Assembly: GCF_002115745.1 (NCBI RefSeq)
Contig: NZ_JFKB01000020.1
Location: 1-60,036, forward strand
Length of the DNA: 60,036 nucleotides
Source: Thalassospira alkalitolerans
GTDB lineage: Bacteria > Pseudomonadota > Alphaproteobacteria > Rhodospirillales > Thalassospiraceae
Reading direction: 5' to 3'
The notes beneath the pieces were generated by a model that saw only the letters and a list, made by a program, of their open reading frames with translations, did not search any database and was not told the DNA's origin. A program made the position numbers and the translations under genes. Positions 10,955 to 18,652 of the stretch are shown piece after piece (positions within the stretch are counted from its first letter, which is position 1; every line of letters begins with the position of its first letter).

Positions 10955-12202
10955 ATGAAAGAGCCGCGCGTCGTAACATTTGGTTGTCGCCTGAACACCT
11001 ATGAATCAGAGGTGATGCGCGACCATGCCAAAAATGCCGGTCTTGATGATGCGATCATTATCAATACATGTGCCGTCACGACCGAGGCCGAACGTCAGGC
11101 GCGCCAAAGCATCCGACGCCTGCGTCGCGAAAACCCCGATGCCAAGATTTTTGTGACCGGCTGTGCGGTTCAGGTCAATCCTGACAAATTTGCCAAGATG
11201 CCTGAAATCGACCGTATCTTTGGCAATGACAGCAAGATGAAGGCTGAAACCTTCCTGATGCCGGAGCACGAGCGTGTTGTGGTCAATGACATCATGTCGG
11301 TCGAAGAAACTGCAAGTCATCTGGTGTCGGGATTTGAAGGCCGCGCGCGTGCTTTTGTTCAAGTCCAGAATGGCTGTGATCACCGTTGTACGTTTTGCAT
11401 CATCCCGTTTGGCCGTGGCAATTCACGCAGTGTCCCGATGGGTGAGATTGTCACCCAGGTCCGAGAACTGGTTGCCAATGGTTATGGTGAAGTTGTCCTG
11501 ACCGGGGTGGATATCACATCTTATGGTCATGACCTGCCGGGGAAGCCGACACTGGGCCAGATGACACGTCGCCTGCTGGCACAGGTACCGGAATTGCCGC
11601 GTTTGCGCATTTCATCGGTTGATCCGGTCGAAGTCGATGATGATATCTTTCGTCTGATCGCCATCGAACCACGCCTGATGCCGCATATGCACATCAGTTT
11701 GCAGGCCGGTGACGATATGGTGCTGAAACGCATGAAACGTCGCCATCTGCGTCAGGATGTTATCGATTTCTGTGAAAAAGTGCGCGGTCTTCGGTCTGAT
11801 GTGACATTTGGCGCCGATATCATTGCCGGTTTCCCGACCGAGACCGATGAAATGGCGGAAAACACCCTGCGTCTGGTGGATGAATGCGGTTTGATTTACC
11901 TGCATGTCTTTCCTTATTCATCGCGTCCGGGGACGCCAGCGGCGCGTATGCCACAGGTGGCCAAGGACATCCGCAAGGAACGCGCCGGGGCGCTGCGCGA
12001 TGCCGGTGAAATACAATTAAGCAATTTCCTGAAATCACGCATCGGCTTGATCGAGAATGTTTTGGTGGAAAAGGAAAATACCGGCCACACCGAGCATTTT
12101 GCTCCCGTTCTGCTGGATCGCGTGATAGAACCGGGCACAATTGCAAAGGCCAAGGTTATTGGCCTTGAAGACGGAAAATTGAAAGCGGAGCTTGCGGGAT
12201 GA
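10955..12202 (+). CDS. mtaB: tRNA threonylcarbamoyladenosine methylthiotransferase MtaB
   Basis: MtaB is a radical-SAM enzyme that converts t6A37 of tRNA to ms2t6A. The N-terminal UPF0004 domain has its three cluster cysteines in FGCRLN, INTCAVT and TGCAVQ. The radical-SAM CxxxCxxC is CDHRCTFC, followed by the usual PFGRGNSRS. A short TRAM-like tail closes the ~415-residue protein. The ATG at 10955 is chosen because the upstream open frame (from 10769) is not conserved and MKEPRVVTFGCRLN is a typical N-terminus. The ftsY ATG overlaps its stop. Confidence 0.95.
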   Translation: MKEPRVVTFGCRLNTYESEVMRDHAKNAGLDDAIIINTCAVTTEAERQARQSIRRLRRENPDAKIFVTGCAVQVNPDKFAKMPEIDRIFGNDSKMKAETFLMPEHERVVVNDIMSVEETASHLVSGFEGRARAFVQVQNGCDHRCTFCIIPFGRGNSRSVPMGEIVTQVRELVANGYGEVVLTGVDITSYGHDLPGKPTLGQMTRRLLAQVPELPRLRISSVDPVEVDDDIFRLIAIEPRLMPHMHISLQAGDDMVLKRMKRRHLRQDVIDFCEKVRGLRSDVTFGADIIAGFPTETDEMAENTLRLVDECGLIYLHVFPYSSRPGTPAARMPQVAKDIRKERAGALRDAGEIQLSNFLKSRIGLIENVLVEKENTGHTEHFAPVLLDRVIEPGTIAKAKVIGLEDGKLKAELAG

Positions 12203-13134
12203 GTGAAGAGGGGAAAAGAAACTGGTTTGCCCGACTGAAAGACGGGTTGAAACGGTCCTCCTCGAAGCTGACCACCGGGATTGCCGATATCTTTACCAAG
12301 CGCCGTCTTGATGACGAGGCGCTGGAAGAATTCGAAGATCTTCTGATCACATCCGATCTTGGTGTTGCAACGGCGGCCAAACTTAGTGCCGAGCTTGCTA
12401 AAACCCGTTTCGACAAAGAAGTCGATAGCGCAGAAATTCAAGAATTCATCGCTGACGAAGTCGCCAAGATCCTTGAGCCGGTGGCAAAGCCGCTGGTCAT
12501 CGATCCGGGCAAGAAGCCGCATGTGGTTCTGGTTGTCGGGGTCAATGGATCGGGCAAGACCACCACGATTGGCAAGCTTGCCAAAACCTATCGTGATCAG
12601 GGACTAAAGGTCATGATGGCGGCGGGCGATACATTCCGCGCGGCTGCGGTCGAACAGCTTAAAGTTTGGGGCGAACGGACCGGTTGCCCGGTTATCGCAC
12701 GTGATGCCGGTGCGGATGCTGCCGGATTGGCCTTTGATGCCATTGATCAGGCCCAGCGCGAAGGTTATGACCTTTTGCTGATTGATACCGCCGGTCGTTT
12801 GCAGAATAAGGCCCATCTGATGGATGAGCTGAAAAAGATCGTCCGTGTGATCCACAAGCGCGATGAAACCGCCCCGCATGACACCTTGCTGGTGCTTGAT
12901 GCCACCACCGGTCAGAACGCCCATTCACAGGTCGAAGTCTTTTCCCAGGCGACCGATATTACGGGGCTGATCGTGACCAAGCTTGACGGTACCGCCAAGG
13001 GCGGTGTTGTTGTTGCATTGGCTGAAAAATTTGCCAAACCGGTTCACGCCATTGGCGTTGGCGAAAGTGCCGAAGACCTTCGTCCGTTCGAAGCCAAATC
13101 CTTTGCCCGCAGCCTTGCCGGGCTTGAAGATTAA
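12199..13134 (+). CDS. ftsY: Signal recognition particle receptor FtsY
   Basis: FtsY is the SRP receptor GTPase that docks translating ribosomes at the membrane. The 311-residue product has the N domain (about 5-95) and G domain: GVNGSGKTTT (about 114), DTFRAAA, DTAGR and TKLDGTAKGG. It is a short form without the long acidic A domain of enterobacteria, common in alphaproteobacteria. The ATG overlaps the mtaB stop by four bases, so the pair is likely translationally coupled. Confidence 0.97.
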   Translation: MSEEGKRNWFARLKDGLKRSSSKLTTGIADIFTKRRLDDEALEEFEDLLITSDLGVATAAKLSAELAKTRFDKEVDSAEIQEFIADEVAKILEPVAKPLVIDPGKKPHVVLVVGVNGSGKTTTIGKLAKTYRDQGLKVMMAAGDTFRAAAVEQLKVWGERTGCPVIARDAGADAAGLAFDAIDQAQREGYDLLLIDTAGRLQNKAHLMDELKKIVRVIHKRDETAPHDTLLVLDATTGQNAHSQVEVFSQATDITGLIVTKLDGTAKGGVVVALAEKFAKPVHAIGVGESAEDLRPFEAKSFARSLAGLED

Positions 13135-13230
13135 AACAGCTTGAGTTACGGCTAGCGTCCTAAGATCGTGCTCAGTTGAGGCCAGGCTATTTTGAGGTTC
13201 AACGGTGTGGTTTCCCACTCTCAAAATAAT

Positions 13231-13267
13231 TGAGGAGCGATCCTCATCAACGGAAAATCGCTCCTCA
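13231..13267 (-). terminator. Terminator between convergent ftsY and SDR genes
   Basis: TGAGGAGCGAT (13231-13241) and ATCGCTCCTCA (13257-13267) form an 11-bp stem with a 15-base loop. Read on the minus strand, the stem is followed by the T-rich ATTATTTT, so it fits the end of the SDR transcript best. A second, weaker repeat (ATTTTGAG 13189-13196 / CTCAAAAT 13220-13227) could serve ftsY. Confidence 0.7.
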
Positions 13268-13271
13268 AACA

Positions 13272-14006
13272 CTAAACTTGTGCGTAGCCACCATCGACGA
13301 AGACTTCACTTCCCGTCATGAAGCTGCTGTCATCAGAGGCAAGAAACGCTGCGACAGCGGCTGTTTCTGTTGGGTCGCCGACGCGATCAAGCGGGGCGCC
13401 TTTGGCGAGGCTTTCAAGCATTTCCGGGTTTAGAAGCTCTATAACCTTGTCGGTTTTTGTCGCTCCTGGACTTAGGACGTTCACCCGGATTGAAGTTCCC
13501 CGAAGATCCTGTGCCCAGCTTCGAGCAAGATTGCGCACGGCTGCCTTCGATGCACTGTAAACACTCATCGCGGGGGTTCCCATTACGCCAACGGTTGAGC
13601 CTGTCAGGATGATTGAGCTGCCAGGTCTGAGTAACGGTAAGGCTTTCTGAACGGTGAAGAGTGTGCCTTTGACGTTGATATTGAAGGTGTAATCATAATG
13701 TTCGGATGTAATTTTTCCGAGTGGGGTAAATTCACCGACGCCTGCATTTGCAAATAGAATGTCCAAATGTCCCTTTTCGGCCTTGATCGTATCTATCAGG
13801 CGGTCGAGATCATCAGCGTTGGTGATGTCTGCCTGAATGCCGCGAACATTTGATCCGATTTCTGTTACGGCGGCATCAAGGATATCTTTGCGTCGCCCGG
13901 ATATATAGACGAAAGCACCTTCCGCGACGAAACGCTTTGCCGAGGCGAGGCCGATACCGCTTGCTCCGCCCGTGATCAGGGCGATCTTTCCTGTAAGTTT
14001 GGTCAT
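13272..14006 (-). CDS. Short-chain dehydrogenase/reductase
   Basis: A 244-residue classical SDR, predicted to be an NAD(P)H-dependent oxidoreductase of unknown substrate. The cofactor loop is GGASGIG near residue 13, NAGVG is the structural motif, and S-YSASK is the catalytic Ser-Tyr-Lys set. It ends with the family GGY tail. ATG 14006 is preferred: AAGGA lies ~10 bases upstream, while the longer ATG at 14024 has no site. It diverges from an HxlR regulator across an inverted repeat, so it is probably repressed by that regulator and induced by an electrophile or redox signal. Confidence 0.88.
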   Translation of the reverse strand: MTKLTGKIALITGGASGIGLASAKRFVAEGAFVYISGRRKDILDAAVTEIGSNVRGIQADITNADDLDRLIDTIKAEKGHLDILFANAGVGEFTPLGKITSEHYDYTFNINVKGTLFTVQKALPLLRPGSSIILTGSTVGVMGTPAMSVYSASKAAVRNLARSWAQDLRGTSIRVNVLSPGATKTDKVIELLNPEMLESLAKGAPLDRVGDPTETAAVAAFLASDDSSFMTGSEVFVDGGYAQV

Positions 14007-14050
14007 ATCACTGGTTTCCTTCATTAGGGTTGACCAACGATACGATTCGA

Positions 14051-14070
14051 CATACTTTTTAACAAGTATG
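14051..14070. promoter_or_regulatory. Inverted-repeat operator between SDR and HxlR genes
   Basis: CATACTT (14051-14057) and AAGTATG (14064-14070) are perfect 7-base arms around a 6-base spacer. A third AAGTATG half-site follows at 14082-14088. TACTT/AAGTA arms are the known shape of HxlR/YodB-family operators. The position between the divergent starts (14006 and 14092) suits control of both genes. Confidence 0.7.
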
Positions 14071-14091
14071 CACCTTTTGGTAAGTATGGTT

Positions 14092-14454
14092 ATGTCAACA
14101 GTTCGTTCTTCAACCACGCCCTTCATCTGTGGTCTTGATGCCGCCCTTCGTGTGGTTTCAGGGAAATGGAAACCCTTGATTTTGTTCTTCCTTGCCAAAG
14201 ATCCCAAACGTTACGGCGAGCTAAAGCGCTGTGTACGCGGGGTGAGTGACAAAATGTTGATTCAGCAACTCAAGGAACTTGAGGTGGACGGTATTGTGGT
14301 GCGAACGGACTACAAGGAAATTCCACCTCGCGTGGTTTACGAGCTGTCGCCATTTGGTTTTACGCTGGCAGACGCTTTGATCCCCTTGTGCGAGTGGGGC
14401 ACCGAACATACTGACATCATTGAGAAAGCTTTAGTTCGTAGGGTGACGGCCTAG
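14092..14454 (+). CDS. HxlR-family transcriptional regulator
   Basis: A winged-helix regulator of about 120 residues. It has the HxlR signature: [19 protein letters not shown], then RYGELKR, a recognition helix in [15 protein letters not shown], and the wing with [10 protein letters not shown] cysteine near the N-terminus (PFICGLD) is where redox-sensing members carry their sensor Cys, which is suggestive only. In-frame ATGs at 14068, 14086 and 14092 are all possible; 14092 is chosen because [11 protein letters not shown] leads straight into the domain and leaves the operator upstream. Confidence 0.88.
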   Translation: MSTVRSSTTPFICGLDAALRVVSGKWKPLILFFLAKDPKRYGELKRCVRGVSDKMLIQQLKELEVDGIVVRTDYKEIPPRVVYELSPFGFTLADALIPLCEWGTEHTDIIEKALVRRVTA

Positions 14455-14613
14455 AAGTTTAAGCTATCAGCAAAAGCAAGTTCTGAGGCTCTGCAAGTGT
14501 CCGGAGTCGGTGGCTTGAACGTGATTACATTGCCTGCGCTCGTTCGAAGCCCAATCTTTTGCCAACGGCCTTGCTGGCCGGGAAGGTTGAGACGGGAAAA
14601 CGGCTGATAGAAT

Positions 14614-14645
14614 ATGTAAAAGGCAGGTTTTCCCGCCTTTTACAT
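14614..14645. terminator. Bidirectional terminator between HxlR and lipid-kinase-like genes
   Basis: ATGTAAAAGGC (14614-14624) and GCCTTTTACAT (14635-14645) form an 11-bp stem with a 10-base loop in the convergent gap. A/T-rich outer arms give a U-rich end in both directions. It touches the stop codon of the minus-strand gene. Confidence 0.75.
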
Positions 14646-16003
14646 TATGTCTCGATGGTTTCCAGTCGTTTTTCCATATCCGCAATTAATGCCAGCATGT
14701 CTGATAGGGGCTGCGAAATATCGTCTGGTATTTTGTCCATCGGGCAATTTTCTAATGCCGCTGCAATTTGACCAGACTGGGTCAATAAACCACGGGCAAG
14801 GCGTTGATCGGCATCGCTTAGCATCCAAGACATCGCCCGGTCGCGAAGCTGTTCAAGGCTTTGTAAATCCGGATCGAGGGATGATGTTGGCAAGCCATAA
14901 GGACGCAATGCCAGCTCAAGCCGTCGATTGATATCGCGCAGATGGTTTGCCGCGTCATGACAGATTGATTTTAGCTGACTGTCGCTTGCCATCGGATAAA
15001 CTGCATACAGCCTAAATGATAGCCCAACCGCATCAAGGGTAATGTCATTGACGATTTGATGTCCGTCGAACAAGCCGGTTTTATCCGTTTCATTCTGAAA
15101 GGCTTTGGGGGCAAATACCGGAAGAACTTTTGCTTCCAACTCAAAACAGGCGGGTAGTTCACCGATAATTTCACCATCTGCCAGAATGGGTTCCCCCTTT
15201 GCCCCGTCGACCTGAATGCGATCACACTCGCGCGAGATGGCATAACGGCTGTCGTCAACCGACCCAAATAGTAGTTCGGCGGCAATATCCATCCCCGAAA
15301 GGGTGTCGACATCGGCCTGAATCGCAAACATATGTAGCTTGCCGTCATCAAGGCGCTTGTTTTCACGTGGACGTAATCCACCGCCAAAATACTGGCCATT
15401 GGTTACGGTCAATTGGCGCAGCTTTAAATCCTGTGGTGATGCATTGCCGCAAGTGACGGTAAGATCAAGCGGCTTCATTTCGTGCCAGCTTTGCCAATTG
15501 GCAACCGCATAACTGATGGCACCGGTCCAACGCTTAAGATCGGGGTCAATGCGTTTGCGGGCATCGGCCGGAACGCCGATGCTGGCGGCGTTAACAAAGC
15601 TTTGCCCATTGACCCGCCCGATATCAAGCATCGCGATTTGGCCGTTGATGGCTGCACGTGCCGCCATCAGGATATCGTCAGGGATATAAAGACTGCGCGC
15701 AAAGTCATTTGCCGTGCCAAGTGGCAGGGGGATCATGATCACGCCTGCCTTGATCACGGTATCAATTACGGCATTGATCGTGCCGTCGCCGCCGCCAATC
15801 GCAACAACATCGCCCGGCACACAGGCCGTTTCGATATATGCGTTGATGGCACCCGGATCGTCGCATAATTCAAGTTCGGCGGTGTAACCGGCATCTTCAA
15901 AGACGGCGCGCAATGGTTCAGCACCATTATTGCGCCATTCGTCGGGCATCTTGTGCCGTGTTAAAAGGATGCAAACCTTGCCGCTCAGATCAGTTGATTT
16001 CAC
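14645..16003 (-). CDS. Diacylglycerol/sphingosine-kinase-like protein with C-terminal helical extension
   Basis: The N-terminal ~310 residues are a lipid-kinase catalytic fold: VVAIGGGDGTINAV (nucleotide loop), PLGTANDFARS, then LADGEIIGE near residue 300. Such enzymes phosphorylate diacylglycerol or related lipids. The last ~130 residues form a helical domain I cannot assign, unusual for bacterial DgkB/YegS proteins of ~300 residues. The start is GTG 16003, because GGAGG (complement of 16011-16015) sits seven bases upstream; a longer TTG-start frame reaches 16081 but overlaps a terminator. The substrate is unknown. Confidence 0.8.
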   Translation of the reverse strand: MKSTDLSGKVCILLTRHKMPDEWRNNGAEPLRAVFEDAGYTAELELCDDPGAINAYIETACVPGDVVAIGGGDGTINAVIDTVIKAGVIMIPLPLGTANDFARSLYIPDDILMAARAAINGQIAMLDIGRVNGQSFVNAASIGVPADARKRIDPDLKRWTGAISYAVANWQSWHEMKPLDLTVTCGNASPQDLKLRQLTVTNGQYFGGGLRPRENKRLDDGKLHMFAIQADVDTLSGMDIAAELLFGSVDDSRYAISRECDRIQVDGAKGEPILADGEIIGELPACFELEAKVLPVFAPKAFQNETDKTGLFDGHQIVNDITLDAVGLSFRLYAVYPMASDSQLKSICHDAANHLRDINRRLELALRPYGLPTSSLDPDLQSLEQLRDRAMSWMLSDADQRLARGLLTQSGQIAAALENCPMDKIPDDISQPLSDMLALIADMEKRLETIET

Positions 16004-16077
16004 CTGAATGCCTCCGTCGGGGGTGATCGGGAAGTCTTGCCTGTCAGGGTAATGGATCAGAACGGCAAGATTGCGAC

Positions 16078-16110
16078 GCAAAACCGGCAGTAATTTGATG
16101 CCGGTTTTGC
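16078..16110 (-). terminator. Terminator downstream of dps
   Basis: A perfect 12-bp stem, GCAAAACCGGCA (16078-16089) with TGCCGGTTTTGC (16099-16110), and a 9-base loop. It separates dps from the next minus-strand gene, which therefore probably has its own promoter or depends on read-through. Confidence 0.78.
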
Positions 16111-16121
16111 CCTGTCAGGTT

Positions 16122-16625
16122 TTAGGAAATGGTGGCGCGCAACATCCATGCAGCTTCTTCGTGAACGCCCAGACGTTCGGTCAGAAGGTCGGCGGTCTTG
16201 ACGTCATCGGCGTCATCGGCTTCGGCCACACCGTCACGCAACAAGCGCGATAATTTGTCATGATCCTCGACCAGTTCCTTGACCATGTCATTGGCCGGCA
16301 GAAGCTTGGTCTGATCGGCAATTACGGAATGGTTCATCATTTCCGAAAGGCCGGTCGGGGCCTGAAAGCCGATTGCGCGAATGCGTTCTGCCATTTCGTC
16401 AATTGCTTCGTTCAGGTCCTCGTATTGTTCTTCGGTCATTTTATGCAGCGAATAAAACGCCGGGCCGACAACGTTCCAGTGAACGCCACGCGTTTTGGCA
16501 TATAATACGTGCGATGAACCAATGATCTTGGTCAGCATTTTGGCCAATTCGCGGCGGTCCTTGCGGTCTACGCCGGTTTTTACCGGGAACTCTTTTGCGA
16601 TGTTCTGCATTTTGCTCTGTGCCAT
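16122..16625 (-). CDS. dps: Dps-family ferritin-like DNA-protection protein
   Basis: Dps forms a dodecamer that oxidises and stores iron with peroxide and can bind DNA, protecting starved or stressed cells. The 167-residue product has the ferroxidase set spread over KTRGVHWNVVGPAF, LHKMTEEQYEDLNEAIDEMAERIRAIG. ATG 16625 is chosen because AGGAG lies seven bases upstream; the frame extends to 16739 without any site. Upstream on the minus strand is an exact GGAAC-N16-CGTT promoter, so it is very likely a member of the general stress regulon. Confidence 0.93.
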   Translation of the reverse strand: MAQSKMQNIAKEFPVKTGVDRKDRRELAKMLTKIIGSSHVLYAKTRGVHWNVVGPAFYSLHKMTEEQYEDLNEAIDEMAERIRAIGFQAPTGLSEMMNHSVIADQTKLLPANDMVKELVEDHDKLSRLLRDGVAEADDADDVKTADLLTERLGVHEEAAWMLRATIS

Positions 16626-16721
16626 TTGAGAACTCCTGTCTTTGTTTCGCGTCCCGGTACCGTGATCCCGATCGTGTATTCGTATCAGGTCATCGTTTAT
16701 GTCCGAAACGCTTGCCCTTGA

Positions 16722-16746
16722 AACGTCGGTAAAAAACAAAAGTTCC
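16722..16746 (-). promoter_or_regulatory. EcfG-type general stress promoter of dps
   Basis: On the minus strand, GGAAC (complement of 16742-16746) and CGTT (complement of 16722-16725) are separated by exactly 16 bases. This is the consensus for alphaproteobacterial EcfG sigma factors. It ends ~97 bases before the dps ATG. Confidence 0.82.
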
Positions 16747-16768
16747 AGTAATTAAAATCAACATAATT

Positions 16769-16793
16769 GGAACATTCTTTTGCGCTATCCGTT
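16769..16793 (+). promoter_or_regulatory. EcfG-type general stress promoter of the LEA-like gene
   Basis: GGAAC (16769-16773), a 16-base spacer and CGTT (16790-16793) match the EcfG consensus exactly. The ATG follows 59 bases later. The element is back to back with the dps promoter; the two -35 boxes are 22 bases apart. Confidence 0.82.
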
Positions 16794-16851
16794 TGTGGTT
16801 ATAAGCAGCGCCAAAGAAAAAGGGCTGTTGTTCACGAACTAGGAGGTTGTG

Positions 16852-17319
16852 ATGCTTAATAAAACTGTTCTGATGGCTGGTACTATTATGATGTCTGTTG
16901 CGGTGACTGCACCGGCTTATGCCGACGGGCAAACAAACCCCGATCAGACCGGTACCATGGCAACCGACGACGCAATGAAATCGGACGCCAAAAAAATGGG
17001 TAACAAGGCCGCGGAAAAATATGACGAGGCCAAAGAATATACCTATGAACAGAAAAACGAATTCTTGGCATGGGTCGAGAAAAAATCCGACCAGCTTGGT
17101 GAGAAATATGACGAAATGTCCGCGCAGGTCAACGAAGACAGCGAGGATGCTGTTGATGAGCTTTCCAATGCCTGGGATGGCGCCAGCGAAAATCTGAGCG
17201 AGGCATTTGAAGATGCCCAGGACGCATCCGCTGATACGTGGGAAAACGTCAAGGCAAGTACTCTTGAGGCCATAAATAATGCCGAAAAAGCTCTCTCGGA
17301 TGATCATGCCACCGAATAA
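16852..17319 (+). CDS. Exported acidic, LEA-like helical stress protein
   Basis: A 155-residue protein of no family I can name. Residues 1-25 are a signal peptide ending AYADG, with predicted cleavage after APAYA. The mature part is rich in Glu, Asp, Ala and Lys, with repeated amphipathic stretches such as AAEKYDEAKEYTYEQ, LGEKYDEMSAQ and DEDAVDEL-like runs, predicted almost wholly helical. This resembles late-embryogenesis-abundant or YtxH-like proteins. ATG 16852 follows a perfect AGGAGG by five bases. It has its own EcfG promoter, divergent from dps, and its own terminator. A periplasmic role in desiccation, osmotic or envelope stress is inferred. Confidence 0.8.
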   Translation: MLNKTVLMAGTIMMSVAVTAPAYADGQTNPDQTGTMATDDAMKSDAKKMGNKAAEKYDEAKEYTYEQKNEFLAWVEKKSDQLGEKYDEMSAQVNEDSEDAVDELSNAWDGASENLSEAFEDAQDASADTWENVKASTLEAINNAEKALSDDHATE

Positions 17320-17361
17320 GACATCACAACCTTAATTCGGTGAAGTGATGTTCCGGGTGTC

Positions 17362-17390
17362 AGCGGCCCGCCCATTTTGGGCGGGCCGCT
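17362..17390 (+). terminator. Strong terminator hairpin after the LEA-like gene
   Basis: AGCGGCCCGCCC (17362-17373) and GGGCGGGCCGCT (17379-17390) form a perfect 12-bp GC stem with a 5-base loop, followed by GTGTGTTTG. Confidence 0.8.
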
Positions 17391-17420
17391 GTGTGTTTGA
17401 TCGCATTTTAAAAGGCAAAC

Positions 17421-18035
17421 ATGCAAACCGAAACCGGGCATTTCAAACGTGATGACATATATGGTGGGTGTTCTGTGCGTACGTTTTGGAAAATATGGCA
17501 GCAACGGCTTGAAAGACTGGCCACCGGGCGCAAGGGGCTTGGCGGGATCGGGATTGCATCATTTCTTGAGACAACCATCATTCCCGTTCCGATTGAAGTC
17601 CTGATTGCCCCGGTGATGGCGGCTTCGCGCCAGCGTGGATTGATGGTGGCGTCCGTCACATTGATCGGCAGTATCGCGGGGGCGGTATTTCTGTATTTTT
17701 TGGCTTTTGGGCTGTTTGATGAACTTGCCCGCCCACTGATTGATCTTGTCGGTGGGGGCGATGTCTTTCACGAAGTCGAACAGAAGTTTCAGGCAGGCGG
17801 CTTTTGGGTGGTTTTTGCAATCAGCATCACACCGGTTCCAATGCAGCTTGCTGCCCTTGCCGCGGGCGCAACGGCATATCCGTTTTGGTTGTTTTTAATT
17901 GCGATCAGCATATCGCGTGCTTTGCGCTATTACGGGCTTTGGGTGTTGGTGCTTGGATTTGGTGCCGGGGTCGCGCGGATTTTTACCGGGGAAAGCTCGA
18001 AAGGTGGTTCTTGTTCGATCAAAAAAGATGATTGA
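17421..18035 (+). CDS. VTT (DedA/YqaA)-like membrane protein
   Basis: A 204-residue membrane protein with three to four membrane segments. Its VTT-type core reads ASFLETTIIPVPIEVLIAPVM, a re-entrant loop region, then ISITPVPMQLAALAAGA and a final helix. Family members include lipid scramblases and YqaA proteins; the substrate here is unknown. ATG 17421 (AAGG upstream) and GTG 17475 are both possible starts; the shorter one places the first charged helix RTFWKIWQQRLERL at the N-terminus. It follows a terminator and is followed by another, so it is probably monocistronic. Confidence 0.75.
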   Translation: MQTETGHFKRDDIYGGCSVRTFWKIWQQRLERLATGRKGLGGIGIASFLETTIIPVPIEVLIAPVMAASRQRGLMVASVTLIGSIAGAVFLYFLAFGLFDELARPLIDLVGGGDVFHEVEQKFQAGGFWVVFAISITPVPMQLAALAAGATAYPFWLFLIAISISRALRYYGLWVLVLGFGAGVARIFTGESSKGGSCSIKKDD

Positions 18036-18041
18036 ACATAG

Positions 18042-18083
18042 CCAGAAAAAAGCCCGGCTTAATTGACCGGGCTTTTTTTCTGG
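18042..18083. terminator. Bidirectional terminator
   Basis: CCAGAAAAAAGCCCGG (18042-18057) pairs with CCGGGCTTTTTTTCTGG (18067-18083). A-rich and T-rich flanks give U-tracts in both directions, serving the VTT gene on plus and the small RHH gene on minus. Confidence 0.88.
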
Positions 18084-18098
18084 GGCTATTTTTCGAAA

Positions 18099-18308
18099 CT
18101 ATTGCGGTTCGACACGGAAATCGGTGGTGGTTTTGCCCTCGGTATCGGGGGCTTCGACATCTTCGGAAACAAGCCCGCGACGGATCAATTCGCGAATTGC
18201 GGCCGCACGTGTCGGCATACGATGATCAAACCGCCAGTCATCGATGACTTTTAACTCTTCATCATCAAGCATGATTTGAAGTTTTTCTGTACGTTTCGAG
18301 TTTGGCAC
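18099..18308 (-). CDS. Ribbon-helix-helix-type small DNA-binding protein
   Basis: A 69-residue protein with an Arc/MetJ-like layout: a short strand (EKLQIMLDDEELKVIDDW), then a helix pair with TRAAAIRELIRRGL, typical of dimeric RHH regulators. GTG 18308 is chosen because AAGGA sits seven bases upstream; the open frame reaches 18422 but crosses a strong hairpin and has no conserved residues there. It diverges from the ECF sigma gene across an AT-rich spacer full of small repeats, so it may regulate itself and perhaps the sigma factor. Its true targets are unknown. Confidence 0.7.
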   Translation of the reverse strand: MPNSKRTEKLQIMLDDEELKVIDDWRFDHRMPTRAAAIRELIRRGLVSEDVEAPDTEGKTTTDFRVEPQ

Positions 18309-18652
18309 TCGGAGTTCCTTGTCAAGTTCAGGCGTCCTGAAAGACGCCTGAAGCCATTGATATTCAATGCATTCGAGAATTTTTGAGTAACTTACGTTAC
18401 CTGCGTTCTCTCCGTAATACAACCATCTTGCGGTGCTGATGGCGTCAACACACTTTACATAGATTACGTAAAGTAAACAACTGATATTTATTATGTGTGT
18501 TCATGAATTTGATCCAAGTATGTTTGTTGTGTTTCTTCATCATGTTGTGTTTATGAAGTAAAGTGATAGTGTTACTATGATTAAGTATACGATTTTACTT
18601 TAAATATTATTTTCTTTTGTTAGGGTGAGGACATCCAAAAACGGAGGTTGTG
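18309..18652. other. AT-rich divergent control region between RHH and ECF sigma genes
   Basis: These 344 bases carry no gene. Seen are a 10-bp hairpin (18327-18352), a palindrome GTAAC-TTAC-GTTAC (18387-18400), a repeat CTTTAC (18453-18458) / GTAAAG (18468-18473), a further GTAAAG at 18558-18563 and TTTACTT at 18594-18600. The stretch 18481-18630 is strikingly AT-rich. No GGAAC-N16-CGTT match was found here, so the sigma factor does not appear to drive itself from an EcfG promoter. Confidence 0.6.
18327..18352 (-). promoter_or_regulatory. Leader hairpin or operator upstream of the RHH gene
   Basis: Perfect 10-base arms TTCAGGCGTC (18327-18336) and GACGCCTGAA (18343-18352) flank a 6-base loop. 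The near arm ends ~19 bases from the RHH GTG on the minus strand. It could act as an RNA hairpin in the leader or as a dimeric operator for autoregulation. Confidence 0.55.
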
